Of a DNA stretch of 64,000 nucleotides, positions 45,589 to 60,800 are shown in pieces. This stretch comes from Morella rubra (Eukaryota > Streptophyta > Magnoliopsida > Fagales > Myricaceae), in the NCBI GenBank assembly GCA_003952965.2, contig CM025849.1, positions 4,960,908 to 5,024,907 of the forward strand, given 5' to 3'. How positions within the stretch are numbered: position 1 is the first letter of the stretch; each line of letters starts with the position of its first letter. The notes beneath the pieces are model-generated. The model was not told the DNA's origin. It did not search any database and saw only the letters and a list, made by a program, of their open reading frames with translations. A program made the position numbers and the translations under genes.

Positions 45589-45767
45589 AAGTTTGCAATA
45601 ACTGTGAAATGCAAATGCAGATGCTGGATCCTAGTCTAGCTCTCAGTCGGTTACAGTCCCAAGTAAGAAGGAGAAAGGGTTTATCAAGTCCTACAGCCGC
45701 AGCATCTGATGGTGATACAGGGCAGGTTCCCTGTAAGAAACTAAAGGTTTTCTCTTCTTCCTCTTAA
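45589..45767 (+). CDS. Exon-like segment, C-terminal end of an unidentified protein
   Basis: A good acceptor (TTATTTTGTAG) precedes an open frame that reads VCNNCEMQMQMLDPSLALSR, then LQSQVRRRKGLSSPTAAASD and a basic/Ser tail (CKKLKVFSSSS) before TAA at 45765. The text looks like real protein with a nuclear-type basic patch. I do not recognise the family. Upstream exons could lie left of the LTR at 44892; the LTR would then sit in an intron. Confidence 0.4.
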
Positions 45768-48700
45768 ATAAGCCTCCCTATGCATGCTAGTCCTGTCCAG
45801 CATGGCTCCAGTATTTCGTTTCTCTCGCAGATGGGTTCTACCTTGTTATATTTAGATAAGGTTGTAAATGCCTAATGAACACAATCATTTGTTTATGCTC
45901 TTGAAATGGACCCTTGTTCATGAGACATCCTCAATGGATTATCCGTTATCTCTGGGAGCCTGTCTTACTCCTTATACTAGAGCTTCTATAAGTCATACAA
46001 TCTCTCCCCCATTACTTCAGAGATGTTTGTAGTGTGCCTCAAGCATATAGTAAACATTTCGACTCCTCTTATCCATTTTGCTTTGCTGCAATGAGTCTCT
46101 TGCAGAACTCAGTAGACAGTGTGTCTTCTTGATCTGCATGCTTTATCTCCTCACGTTCCACTATAGTATCTCCCTAGACATTGTACTGTCCTTCTACTAC
46201 ACACCATAACACTGGTGATACTGCTGCATCATCTTCTGTTCTAATGCTTACTTTACTTGATCTCATTGACACAGAATTTATGGTATTGTCGAAGATTTAG
46301 TTTAAGAGTCAGTTATGCTTGGTTTTTTTGCACATATCACTTCCTGATTTGATACTAAGCTGGTCCTGATCTTTATGTGACACCTGATTGCTACGATCTC
46401 GTGGACCCTAATGAAGGATGTACTTAACCTCACACGGAGATGTGCTTTGTCACTCTGAAGATTAAGATTTCATGTTAGCCCTAAAATTTTCTTTTCGCAG
46501 TAAGAATATACGCCAATGTCTATCTTCGACTATGTCATCGCTTTTTCTGCTTCTTCAGCATCGCGCCTTTTTTGTTGTTCTTGTACGAGGAAAACACTAC
46601 CATCGCCAAGAAGAATGCCTTTCTTGTATAACCCTCAACACATATACTTCTCCTCCATTGTCAATAACTCTCAACTCGCACTGAACCCTCATTGACGACT
46701 CCGCCTCATCTATGTGTCCGAAACCAAAGAGATCAGCACAATCTATTGGCGAAACCAATTTCAGCACTGTCTCAACAATCCAACAGATATAGCACAAACC
46801 CACAGTTGGTGTCACACTAACCCTCTCTTGCGATGACGTAACCTAATACCATCTTTCAATAATACTACCTGTATACTCGATCATCGACTAAGACTAAACG
46901 CAACTCTAGAAATCACCTGTAACATGCTGTTATATGTTTATAGAAAAGTTGCCTCTGATGAAGCTCAAAGACTCCTCAGGATCTTCAATGCGTCTCTCGT
47001 AATTATGCGTGACCCAATAAGCTGTAATTACTGCAGGTTACATTCCCTGACTATCCCTCATACTACCTGTGCTGATATTTGCGCTCCAAATGAGTCTCTA
47101 TGAGCTACAAGACAACTAATGGCAAATTACATTTAACTGAACGTGTTAGACTATTCCATGACGGATGTGTTCATAAGGTGAGACTTTCCTCAGTGTGTCC
47201 TCTTCTTAACTTTCTTTCTAGAGTCACTTTATGAAGTCGTTCTTGCAGGTGTTCAGTCATGAAAATGACTAATACTCAACCTGGCATCCATGCTTCTCAC
47301 AGAGATATTAGCTGTTCTCCTTCATGCCTAATATGACTGCTACAAGAGACGGTTTCTCTCACTCATTTCACGTCTGGAGCTAGTGAATAACAAAGTTTCA
47401 GTTTTCTTATGACTCCGTGTTCATTAGGCATTTGCACCTTATCTAAAACATAACAAGGTAGAACCATCTTCGAGAACGAATTCGCCTACTGATTCTATCC
47501 TAGGAAAATTTGTTATTGGCCATGCTCAGCACGACAGGAACTAATCGCATGTGCATGGCAAAGGGTAGCGCACTGTGACATTTAAATGACGATTCGAGAG
47601 TTAAGCTAGACTGTATCATAGCTCGTTTAGATGTCTCTTCCTACAGAGGTAACGTCTCGCCCTCACATTATCAGCCTTCATAGATGACATACAGGGCCTG
47701 GAGACTTGATAAACCCCTTTCTCCTATTATTACATTTATGTAAGACTCGTTCACTCGTGTACAAACTGCCTCTGCATTACTTGTCAGAGCTGAGCCTATA
47801 GGAATCCCCCCCTAAGATGCGACCCCACTTTGCATTCACAGTTATTTGCAAAAACTTCTTAACAAAATAACTTTGCTTCACAGCCTTAGTATAGCGATGT
47901 GATCACTATCAAAGCTTTGTTAGTAGTCTGCATTGCCTTTTAGAGCTTGTATTTGAGGCGACATAACAGAATGCTTCCACTCATTACATGTTTCTATATT
48001 TATCCCACTATATTCTATTCCCCCGTCACATCAGAGTCCTGTGATTGTACTGACTGTCACCTGCCTATAAATCTCCTCCTCCGGCACATCACCATAGAGA
48101 CAGCTACCTCATTGATCTCATCTTAGTTCAGGATATAGGTTACTTGGCAATGCCACAATGCAAAGACATTCTGGATGATTTCAACTTCACCACCAGAGAT
48201 CAATGGTTTAATTCATGTAAATCAAGTCCCCTTCTTTTTGCATTGGAGATCCTCTCTACTACATATGTCTGGACTTTTGATACACTAGAGTGACTTTCTC
48301 AATCATTAGCCACCCTATATCATACCGTTGCGGCCACTGTTAGCCAAACCTTCTTCCAATGGGATAGTCGTTTTTTGCCTCAGAACCCCATGCTCTTGTA
48401 CGTACTATCATGATGTTTAATTTCTTTCCTTTCAATGTCTAAACTACCATCTTAATTTGACAGCGTACTCATGTGTCGTTATAGGTTTGCCATCATAGTT
48501 CGCTCTCTTTACGCCATCAGTCAATCAAGACATGTATATAGAACCATCGTGAAAAACCGTTATAAGAGATCTCCGAGTTTGCTGGAGAACTGTGCGGACA
48601 AACAATCGTAGAGGAGCCCCACTGAAGTTTTGAGGTTAACCTACAAGTAGCTGGGTCTGCATCTTCCTGATCCTTCATTCCTAATACTATAGTACTGTCG

Positions 48701-51279
48701 AATTTATCTTCATCTGATTGATACTACGACACATTAAGCTTTGGCTCGGAATCTCACACGCAACTATGCTTAGATTGAATATTCTCGTGACATAGAATTC
48801 CTACTCTTTGACCTCCTCTAATTTTTGTACACAGCTGTGTTCCATTATAAATCATGTCTTTTGCACTTGGATAAAAATAATGATTCTTGTATTTATCATC
48901 CCAAAATCCCGGATATGCCCATCTTCATCATCATAGCCCTATGGTAGTAAAACTTCTCTTAGACTAGCATACAAAGTTTTATTTTCTAGATAACAAAGAC
49001 TCCACGATGAGTGTATTGAACACAGCCAAATCTTTTCAATGCGAGGTTTCCTCTCCTTTCCCCACTCCACATATTCGTGTCTCATATTGTTAGTTCGATA
49101 TGGGTAATATCCCCTCACTGACAATGTGCTTCGATTTGCCCTGAGTATAATGCAGTCGCATCGCATGCAATCCGCAAATTGCCCGATTTGAATTGAGTTT
49201 TTTGGTTCTAGCCCAGAGTGCAGCCTCCACTCTTGCACGTCAAGAGGTTTTGTCTGCACTTCAGCGCAAGGATTTATAAGGAAGGATCATCTTTCGTGTC
49301 CCGTGATAATGTATTTATACTAATCGAGTATTTTCAGCAGCATCTTCTTCCACTCTCTATTATCTACTTATTCTCATCATGTTTGTCTCATGAACTTCAA
49401 CTTCGACGCTGTTTTCTTTCTACCATAGCTATTCATATCTTACGCAAAATAATACAAGATTTATGTATTTCAATGAAATACCCTGTAACTTGGTTCTACT
49501 TCGCATTTCATCGCTAATAAGGCGATGGTAGTCTCATTGTGTCGTCAGTCTCCTAGCGCAGAAAACGGGTGAAGGTACCCACACCGATCTCTCTGCCAAC
49601 TCGCATCAGTCCTTTTAGAGCATATGCCGTTCTTGGTGCTGACACCTTCATGATAACTGATCTTCTTATTGGATGCTTATTCCCAAAGACTACAGGTTTT
49701 TCACACAAGTCATAGTCTTGACGCTAATTGTCAGCGTCTGTTAGTATTCCTTTTTGACAGACGATTTTCACTCCCTTTCTAGTCGTCATTTAGTGTAGCT
49801 TCATAAGGCGCACAAACAATGATACGCTATTCTACATCTGTTACTCCATCCTGCAAACTGGCGAACAAGGTAATGCCTTTACTAATTCATTGTAACTCAA
49901 TGAAACGCTTGCCTCTAACTCTACTCCACGAGGCACCGGTAGGCTCCAAAAAGATAAAGGCATGAATATACAAACTGCAATGTGAGCGACCCTCACTTCC
50001 TCTCCATGTAATCAAATATACATGCCATTTCATCATCAATGTTGTCCTATCGAGATCAATAATCCTTCTCTCTCAGCGTGTGAAACTCGCTATCGAAATC
50101 TTATTTCTTCTAATTCCATAGCCGAATCACTAGTGTTTCGACCCTAATCCCAAACATCGCCCTATGCCCATTAATTAGCTATGGCGTCCAATGTCAGCCG
50201 ATACATTCCCCTGAAATCTACAGCAACTTAGGTCTCCGATTTCACGCCTGGATGTCGTTATGAAAGAACTCCTGAATCCACATACCCAAGATTTAAATTG
50301 CACAGTATACGAGAGTAGCGCATCTTCCACTACTTTGCACGTCATTCTGTTCTCCTTTTTTCAGTTCCAGCCAATTCTTTCTTCAAGGACTTTCTTGCCA
50401 TAGTTCCAACACTTGACTGTGACCCGACCTCCAAATGTACTTTTACCCATCTTTCCTTGATGAATTGCCTGAGCGACCCTCCATACGGAAGAGAGTTCCT
50501 TCTTCGCAATCTCTAAACCCTCTCGTTACGAAGAGATAATATACACGCATGCTACACCTACCAGAGCGCTCACCAATATTTTCTTCAGACCTCCTCTCAG
50601 AACAAGATCTCGTTTCTCTCGTTACCTAGTATCTTCCCTCGACATTGACACTGCCATACCTCATGATACGTCCAGACTGATTTATGGGCACAGACGCACA
50701 ATACATCTTCGCACAGATACGTCAGTCATCAAATTCTATCTAACTCACAGCAAAGACAAATGATTGTATCTATCTAAAACTCATTGAGTGTCTGTGCCAT
50801 CAGCACGAGTACCTCTCTGCCTCCAGAAGAACAGATTCCTTATATATCAGATAGACACCATGTTGTCAGCAGTAACGAGTGTTGTAGTACAGTGAAGGCC
50901 AAGATTACAATGAACCTCCGGTCTTTCCATTATTGAGTTGTGAAATCTCTGACCTCCATTGTGAGCAGCAACAACACAACCGTTTAGCACCGAAGCATAG
51001 TTCGTCTCCAAGCGCCCAGTGTGATCTCCTCCATGTCTTTTGTTCTCCCCGCCAATAGCGATGCCATGTATACTTGCTCTAACAATAGTCTGCAATTTGC
51101 ATCTTCCAATCATAAACAGCAGTAATACAAATTTAATCAATGGTGCCAATCAACATTGCTCAAATACCTATACTTCTTCTTTTCCAGCTCGCTATCACCC
51201 ACCCCACATAGAGCTCTTTGATACCCTTAAGATTGCGCACGAAAAAAAAGCTAATAAGTATATTCTCTGAGATGATAGA
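45768..51279. other. No recognisable feature; compositionally unlike the left of the window
   Basis: After about 46000 the plus strand is C/T-rich mixed sequence. It has almost no homopolymers above 7-8, no long open frames (maximum near 106 codons) and no protein motif, transposon end or inverted repeat that I can see on either strand. Confidence 0.5.
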
Positions 51280-51800
51280 CAAATACCGTAAGAAAGATAA
51301 GAAGACGGGCAAATCGTAGTACACACAGATTACGTGTTTTACCTCTCTCGGAGAGAGTTACGTCCTACTCAGTTACAATTTTGTTTACTCGTAATAAAGA
51401 GGAAAACAAGCAGAGATAAGGTGGGCCAACTTTAAACAGACACATTGATTCAAGCCCTACCAGCCTATATGCACGATATATAGGCTTTAGACGGACACGG
51501 CCTATTCTAACGCAGCGCTTGACGGTAGCCGGACGTGCCGGTACTCACAGAATCTGATGCCCCGTCTCATTCACGAGCCCGAGTGCGAGTTCGTCGAGAC
51601 TGCGATGCCTGGCATCCGGCATGCGGCTATAAGCGCTGGTCCTTACGATCATCACCAGCATTCTCGTATATCTCCAGCTGCGTCATCTCCGGTCTCCACC
51701 AATTATAGTAGTCCCGTTCGCCAGCTTACGCCTGTGTGTTCACAGATCGATTCGGTCCGCCCGACCTACAGCCTTATTGCGAGCCTGGTCCTCCTGCCAC
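51280..51800 (+). repeat. Strongly diverged relative of the LTR at 44892-45399
   Basis: The same landmarks occur in the same order: GATTACGTG near 51331; ATATAGGCTTTAGAC (51478) against ATATAGGCTTTGAGAC (45125); AACGCAGCGCTTGACG followed by TAGCC (51510 and 45156); then CGTGCCG-like segments. Between landmarks the match is poor and gapped. It could be the other LTR of one element or an independent relative. Confidence 0.5.
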
Positions 51801-54800
51801 CTTCGCCCGTCTAATTTACCGGAAATATTTCGAAATCTCGGCTTACTATGTGGCACTGTTTAGTGTCCCCGAATCCTCGTATTTACCAGCTCCACATCCT
51901 CCGGCCTTTAGTCGAGTCACTGGCGTAGTGCTCGCGATATACTCGCATTCTATGGACATTCCACGGCCTCCACAACTTGAACAGTTCTATCAGCTATATG
52001 TCAACGACAAACACGATCAACGTTTCGTTTTGTGTCTGTGAATTCTTATATTATTACTATTACTGTGCAACCCTCTCCTCTAGCTATTTCTCAATTTAAA
52101 CTTTGATATCCTTCTAACCCCTCCTTAATAGTGGTAATTACAGATTTTACAGTTATTATAACATATTGTTAAAATTTCGACAATGAAGTTCGTGTCGATA
52201 TATTTCTTATGTTTGTTTGCAAATTATTTCTTGAGGAAAATAGCAAATCGTTTTGTGAGTGTTTTGTTTATTGTTTTATTTTGTCTCTTGCAAATATCAA
52301 TATAATGTCCGTTTGAAGCTCATTATTTGTAAAATACTTGTAGTATGATTCCTATAAAATCAGTTTATGTTGAATATGTAAATATCATTTATGATATATG
52401 TCATTCTGAGAATATAGAGGATTATTTAGGTCCATTTAATATGATAAAACCATACAGTGTCACGAGTTTTTTGTAAACGTAGCTATTGTAATTTATGCTA
52501 TCTTAGTGAATCTGTGGATAGTTGTGATAACTGTTTTAAGCTTATTATTTCAATGAAATACAAAAAATGGAGGCTACCGATAGATTAATAAATTAAGTAT
52601 ATTCTTTTATTAAAGATGGATAGATTATAATGTGTGTATCTGATGATTAATATTAAGAATAACTGACAGCTTTCATTCGCGGCCACTTTATTAATCATGG
52701 CGAATACGAACCAGAGAAGAAGACACTTCTGCCGGATTGGTAAAAGTGAATTCATCAAGAATCCCTATTCTTCCTTAATTGCATCAGACTGGCCTCTTAC
52801 CGAAACTCAATGCTTTACTAATTATATTTTTCGCCATGAGATCAATGAACAAACCACTCTCAGATATTCACGAAACACTTCTTGATGAATGGGATCATGG
52901 TATTCTTCATCCCGACCGCGAAGGCCGACCCTGTTTGCGAGCGCAGCCCTATGGCTGCAGTGTTTTATCTCAAAAAATATGTCGAAGATATCTGGCAATG
53001 AGTACCTACATGTTATCATGATGTATGCTATCGGTGTAAAAGCTGCCACCCCTCAGTCAAGACAAGTTGCGTTTCCAAAATAGTTTTTAAAATTGAAAGA
53101 ACAAATAGGATACTCTGATTTTTCCAGACTTGGACTTATAAAAAGCCATGAGAAAGATTTCGTATGTCGAACGTTTTAAGTAGATCCATTGTTGTGTAAT
53201 CTTTGCAACCAATTCATGCCATTCCTCATGTGTCTAGATTATATTCATAGTCAAATAATAAGTGTTAGACTCGCATAAGAGGAAAGTGAACAGCTTAAGT
53301 GGGGTAATCATGACGATAAAAGAAATGATAATATTGTATGATCTAAGCGTGAAGAAATGAGAAGGACTCTTGTAGGTTATTTCTTCATTTTTTTGTAGTT
53401 TTTCATCATAACGGTTATCTTAATCTCAATGATCGTCTCACAATCCCGAAATGAATTGTAATGGGTATTGATGATCGAACTCAAACATGTCCACTTATTT
53501 GTACTATTTACATCTAAAGTCCCTCTTCTGTGATCTATTAAAATACAGAGAAGACTGTCTCAAACATGACTATGAGTCAATGTAACGCAAATACCCATAT
53601 TTTTAATAGACTGGTCTACAAATGGTTTGTAGGTTCTCTTGATGTTTTATGGTTTGTTATCACGATCATAATGACTCTTGCATATCGGTTATATTTACTG
53701 TCATGCATGTATTTTGCTTTGTATTCGAGCACGAGTCACGGACAATCTGCCCGCTCGACTAAGGAGCATTTGATTTTCGCACTTATTTGTCCTTTTTACT
53801 GCTTCCTTACTTGAAATACTTATCAAAATTTAAAAAGAAAAAGACGAAAAACAACCGATATGAGCATTAACGGAAAAGATTGCTTGATTGTTTTCTCATC
53901 ATCACTACCTTCCAACTCACGTTTCTTCTTCTTTGATCACGAATAGCCTGTTGCTTGAAAAGTGTCTCCTCACCCGGTAGAATTTTCCCTCGTGATGAGC
54001 GATCCCTCACTTTCTGATGTACTAATCAAGACCATTAATCATCTCATCTTTTATAAGATCTTTTTTATTGTGGAGAAATATCACAGTTTGTCTATTTTCT
54101 TTTGTACTCCAATGGAGTCATCTTTATCAAGGACCACAACATAATGGGGCGAGACATCTGTATGATTATTTCATTGTGTATGGGGATGTCCAATATGCAA
54201 AACTGCTCATTGATTCCCCATCCTGAAGCAGTCCGTCTATAAATTTGTACTAAGGGGACATTAATTAACCTAGGGTAGTGTCCGTAACAACTAGCCATAG
54301 TGATTGTATACTCTAAATCGTCATAAGCAATCGTCTACCGACAGTCTTATCTTGTGACTAATCTATACCAAGTGTTTTCTATTGCCATAAATGCCGAGGG
54401 TTTCCCCGTCATGAAGATTACCGCCCTCTGTTTCAGTTTCATAGCTTTTATAGGGCTTTTTCTTTGGGCTTTGGTTATAAGTTTTATCTATAGATTTCTT
54501 AGTGTGGTGCTCCAACGAGGGAAAGTTTAAAACACAATATCCGAATAGTTAGCTTATCTTCAGTCTCTGTCGCTTGAAACCTATCAAGGGGTCATCCTCG
54601 TAACTAATTATGTCCCCCTAACCTTACACGCTGGAAGTTTACTCCTGCTCGCCTTTCGGACATGTCAAGGATTCGTCCGTGAAAGTAATCTTAGCAAGCT
54701 CCTCTCCATTTTTTTTCGTGAGGGAATGGCATGACATGGCTAATACCTGAATTTTTACTAGGAGGTATGGCTCCCCTCTATGGCCATCACATAACAATGT

Positions 54801-57800
54801 TTGCATTTGTCTTGCACATCAAATCTAAGCTTGCAAGCGACGATCGAAGAGAGTTTAAGGTAGACAAGTCTGCCTTTATAAGAGATGTTTCTTTTTTCCT
54901 TTTGGTCCTTGTATACTTGATTGTAATGAATAACTAGCCACCGCCGAAAGTCTGCTTCGTCTGCTCCGACGACAATTGTCACGGGCTATTGAGATGTGCC
55001 TATGTGTCAGTCTCTCGAGTGGTCACTCATATCTTGCACACCTGCAGTGCCAGCATACCATAGCATCCGGGAGAGAAGACGATTCGAAAGAGATGCGATA
55101 TATGTGCTAGACTCAACTGATGCACTGACATTAGTTGCCTCTTTGACATGACTGGTGAAGCGGTCCTTGAAGATAGCTTCAGGTTACCAGAGTATCCGTC
55201 TATGAAAATTTCGTTTCGTACGTATTCGAAGTCTAATAGAAAAAGCTGCTTGTGTTCATCATGCTTTTATTGGGTCATCTAAACTCTGCGTATCGCTCAA
55301 GATGCTCTCTACTAATTTTACCTGAGCATGCCAGATTGACAATTTCCCGTTGTTGTGTAAGTGCTTCTGTCTCAAGCCTATGCAGTTTCTTCTTCAGTGA
55401 CTAGCGCTGCACATTGACTTTTGGAGTCTCGTTCTGTAATCCTTCAACTTATGTGATTAAAATCAGTTAAACACATGCTCGTGCATTCTCATTAGGGTAT
55501 TGTCTCGATGTGGGCTATCGCGGCCTCGTCTTTTGAGTTGTTGTATTCTATGTATGACATACTGTCCCCCATCCCCATAAGCATACCTTTATTCCTTGGC
55601 TTTGCCCGAGAGGGTTTCTTTTATATGATAGTTATGCAGAGTAAGTATGTGCATTTGGATATCGTTCAATGAAAATTAAATGCTGTGGTCGTAGCTGAGA
55701 TTTCCCTTGACCTTCTTTGTGTGGATCAAAATCTTCTCTCGTTTGGACAGATCCTTTCTTTGGTGCGAGGCGACCCATCGTATGAGCATACTTTGAATCA
55801 AACTAAATTTTGTAACAGAGTCATCGGGAATATTCATGGTGGCTGACGTGAGGATCAATACCTGTATCATCAGCTGTATATGCTGGCCCAATCGCCTAGC
55901 AAGTCTTAGGTCTTTCGGCAATTCTCTCCTGTCTGTGTCTCTCCTCTTGGCAACATATCCCATATATGGTTGAGTATTATATCTTACGATGATCTCTCTC
56001 ACCTTTGGAGAACAGTGGTGTTTTTGGTCGTGTGAGCTTGCTATTGCACTCATGTTGCTATTCAAAAGAGCAGTGGAATAAGCTATTATGCTCAGCGCCT
56101 TTGCGTGGGAGCAGAGACTCCTAGGCTAGTTTTCTGGCAACAGTTTGCCTTTGTTTCTCAAAGAAGCTCTGTGGTCAACAATGGACCCTCATTCTCTGAC
56201 TCTTCATATTCATCACCTAGATAGGTTTAGTGTAACCCAATGGTAATGATGCATAGAGACCTAAACTAGTTCATGACTGAGAGAAACTACTAGGCGCACC
56301 TATTGTGCTAGCTTACCTATATTTTAGTCACACAAGCTTTAGAGCGTCACTTTGGTTAATTACGGTGGTAACTTCGTGTATTTTGCTACTGGACATCTAG
56401 CAATAGATTGATGACCTAGCGTCTATTTCATACTTCCTCATCAACCAATCAAAACCAACTTAGGCGTATTCGAATGTATGAGTCACAATAGCTGTTCTAG
56501 ACCATGAACAGTTACACGTACTATGCTCTGATATGAGATTTAAGCTCTTCTGTATTTTGGATCACCTAGCATCCTAAAATCTCTCACTCATCGATTTGGA
56601 TATGGAGAATTTAGAAATTAGATAAAAACAATAAATTATTCTACTATTATGTGTCTAGTCTTTATATGTGGCAATAGAAACTATTTCCTGTGTCACACTT
56701 ATTGCAGTCAATGTTCAAGTATAATACCGAGGGGTTAGCATTTAATTTCGGCATAAATTGCAGCCTTTGATAGATCGCTACATCCCGCGTGTACCTCTAC
56801 TTATTATCTCATTATGTCTGAATTCATTTGCCCCAGGCCCTAGCTCAATCTACTATTAAGTTAACGAACTGTGTTCGTTTTTCGTCCGACTGACTTCGCG
56901 TGGAACCACCTCTTAGTAGTCCGACTATGCTAATTAATACTCGCTGGTACGGGCTTATCACACTGACTAGGTTCAACGAAAGTTGAATACGAGCGAGTCT
57001 AGAGGCTCACTGTCCCTTCGGTGATTATTCCCTCCGGAGCCTACGCTATTACTGTCTGTATATGATTTGATCAACTACTACCTTGAGGGATCTGAGCGAG
57101 GTTGGAGAGGTCCTACTAAACTTTTGATTTCTACTAAGATGGTGGAAGGGACCGAGGTGCGCGTCCATCACGCGGAATTTCATCCTTCCAGTCGGTACTC
57201 TTGATACATTGTTCGAGAAACTTTACAGACAATAGTGGACTAGGCGAAAAGTGGGACAGAGTTGTATATCTCCCCTTAGTATTGGTAAAAAAGCAGAGTC
57301 CAGGTCTGTGAACTTTAGCCCTCAAAGAGCGTGTGTCATTTACATTCTCCACTGAGGTTTGCCAGAGCTCATATTCGAATGCTTTACCGTTCTCTTTATA
57401 GACTAGACCAAATATGACTATCTCAAAATCTGAGTTGCCTTCCATGTACTCGTTGTATTGTAGATGAATGCCCTCGAAAGGACCTTCTCCAATCTCTATA
57501 GTAATGAAATCGAAGACCTACTTATGTGTCCCTACCATGACTGAGAAAGACAGGAGCAGACTTTTCAGTGGACACACTCGACTGATGTTTCCTATAGAAC
57601 TCCCGAACATGCGTGCTTTTCCGCACCTCTTCCGCTATACATACCTGGTTCCTCTCTTCTTAGCCGTCATGTATGATAGATTTACTCTGCGTCCCCTTTA
57701 TCCTCCCATGAGGTTTCTTAGACCTTTACCTTTTTCATTCGATTCTCAGCTTCGACATTGTCTAGGCTCCATTTAGTGTGTTTTTTGTTCTTTTTTCTCT

Positions 57801-60800
57801 ATTGATGTGTGTCACTTCTACCGCACTATAGGTGTGCCTCTTTAAAGTTTTGCATTTTGCCTAACTGAATCCAGATTAAGCCATAACTCGTTGGCTGCGA
57901 TAGTTTGACCCGAGATATCTCAGAAGACTATTACTATTTCAACTTCTTTAAGAACTATGTATCACAGTATTTTCTATACAAACGCTCCTTACAAAATTAT
58001 CTAATACTGCAGTTGTTTAATAATATATATTTGTATCCTTAAGTAAATTCATTTTTTTTATAGACTATGAGAAATCTCGATATGATATCAAATAAGCTTT
58101 GAGTATTATTCTATATATCTGTGATTGTGTCAATGTAATTACATAATAAGAAAACGAGAAATATAACACTTACCAACCGAACAATTAAGAAAAAATGATA
58201 AGAAGCATGATAGCCTATAGGCTCTGTTTTTGAATAATATCCTAACAATTCAGTCAGTTTATTAGAAAAGTTCACGATTAGCCCTCTTTGTTTCTTCTGC
58301 TTTGTCTTTGTGCCAGGCTTATCTGGATCGAGAACATGATTGATGCCAAAACTTTGGCTCACAGGCTGCCAGAGATTATTACCAATGTTCACGAACTGAA
58401 GATCCTAATGGGATCATATCGTATTCTCTCCAATCTAGAAGATATCAAGTTACGACACTAAAGCTAAAAGCCGACAGATAACTACTACTAAAGAGAGCAT
58501 TCACCTGCGATGTTGGCCCGTTGATTTGCTATGGTGCCTGGTTCCACATTAGTTGTGGAAATTCATTTGCCTTGCCGTCATATCATGTGAGTGTAACTCG
58601 GACATGAGGAATTACATACTGTTTTCCGTATATACGGCCAACATGAAATCAATGGTTACAATTGGCAATAACTGACATATGAATGTAGTTGTGTCAACTG
58701 TCACATTTGCGCTGCTGCAGATGAAAGAAAGGGTCGTCTTGTGCATTATTGCAAGCGTAAACCCATTCCCTAATTCTAATTGACTCCACGAGATAGATCA
58801 TCATCTCGGATCAACGTGTCACTCGCATTTTAGCGCCACGGGGAGATTTCAAGACCTCTTCCCTTCTAAAGAATCTCCTAGACTTCCAAGTCCCGACCCA
58901 TAATGGAATTTCTCGTATCCGATTCCGCCGAAATAAATGACCACTTTGGTAGTTCCCATCAAATTTTTGAATTTCCTGTTGTAGTTTTCATAGACAACTA
59001 ATAAGGCCACTTTATTAATGAACTTAGAAATTATTATACTTGTGGACTTTATTTTTTCACGTGTTTGTTAATAATATTTGCGCCTCTTAGCGATGCTTTA
59101 AAACAAAAATACCCATCTAATTCTTTATCTTTATTTTATCTTAGTTTTTGGAATAAAGTAGTTCATACTCTTTTTTAATTCAGTCTTGTTTACTGAGACA
59201 TGATTCAGTTTATCTACAGAAAATTGTAAGTATCTTTTTAGATTTTTTATGAAGGATTATGAATTTGCTGTAAATTACAAGTCTATATTAGGTGTTCTGT
59301 TATAACAATGTTCGGTGTGATAATAGTGTGTTTCAAAATATTTAATTTTTTGTGGGTTGCAGTAAATAATGTATAAGAGATGAGATGGATGTTTGCATAT
59401 AATTGATTTAATAAAAAAGTTTGACGAGTTAAAGTGAAAAAAATACAGAACAGAAGAATTATGGTATATATATACATATTCTTTAAATAATACAGAGGAT
59501 ATTAGAGTTCTGTTGTAGTAGAATAGTCATTAGAGGAAAGTTGTTGATGAACAGGTTATATGAATTCGATGAGTGTCATGCAATGTATCTTTTTGATCAG
59601 AATATGTAAGGAAAAAAATTATGATCGTTTGTAATTATTTGAATTGAATCGACTATTTGCTCTAGTTCTAGAATACTGTTGTACAACAACATCAACTCCG
59701 AATTGAGTTTATTGTGTTCCTTCTATAGACCGTATATTTTAGTATTGTTTTGACGGTTTTCGTATAATGAAGTCCTGACAGCAGGCCGATAGAAAACTAA
59801 AGATACAAATGCAAAACTCGTCAATAACAATATTAACAGGACAGGTAACTGCCTGACACAGATCTAGTGATCGACGAACCTAGAAAGCCGTATATTGTAC
59901 TTTGCAAGAGAGCTTGGATTCTTGCAACCAATTCATATATAAGTATGCTTTTCATGACATGGACAGTTTGCAACCGTCCATTTCGACATATAATAGAAGA
60001 AAGCGATAAGGAATCAAAGCATACAAATACACTTTCCGTCATTAATATACGAAGTTGTGCTAAATCTCTCTATATTTCTCATGATCCAAGGTATTATCCC
60101 ACACCGATATATTTCGGACCGAGGAAAACAGCAATTTTGAAACTCTGTAATGCTCTAGACCTCAATAGCAATAAGCTAGTCCAGTTCTGAGCTTAATTTC
60201 CAAGTGACTCGATGAATTACAAAGAGCTGACTACCTCCTCCTATGTTGCATAAATTCTGGTACCTGTAGCAGTTGGTGTTAGAATCTTCTACAGTTAAGC
60301 TCCATAACAAACACTCTGAAAGCCTCCCCCGTATTTGAATTTCAGAGCTAAGCAATTTCTTTTGGTGCTCAGACCCAGCAGGCACAATGTTTAGCATTTT
60401 GGGACGACATCCGCCAAACTTACAACGAGGGCTTCGGCACATGATGTGATCTTCGGTGTGGAAAGTCTGCCTTCCCTAATATGTCTGCGAGATCTTAAGC
60501 TGGTCCCATCGCCCACGTAGGAGACGAAGATCTGACTTTGGAAGACAAGAGAGCTCATGCGGGAATCTTCTGAGCCTACCAATATAATCAAGTATAAGTA
60601 TCAGAAGCTTTCAATGCTGAATTAGATTTTGATACCGAGACATGAATCACTTACTGTGAGGCATTCTCAATTTGTATGTAAGTGTAGCCTACATCATTAT
60701 ACAATGATATTATTTACGTATTTGTTAGGCCATATGTATAGCAATAATAATACTGTCCACCACACTTATAATGGAGCACTCAAACCTTACCTATGCATCC

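Noticed and set aside
55676-56065. 129-codon minus-strand ORF
   Set aside because: Length is within chance for 18 kb of featureless sequence; no signal peptide, domain or splice context.
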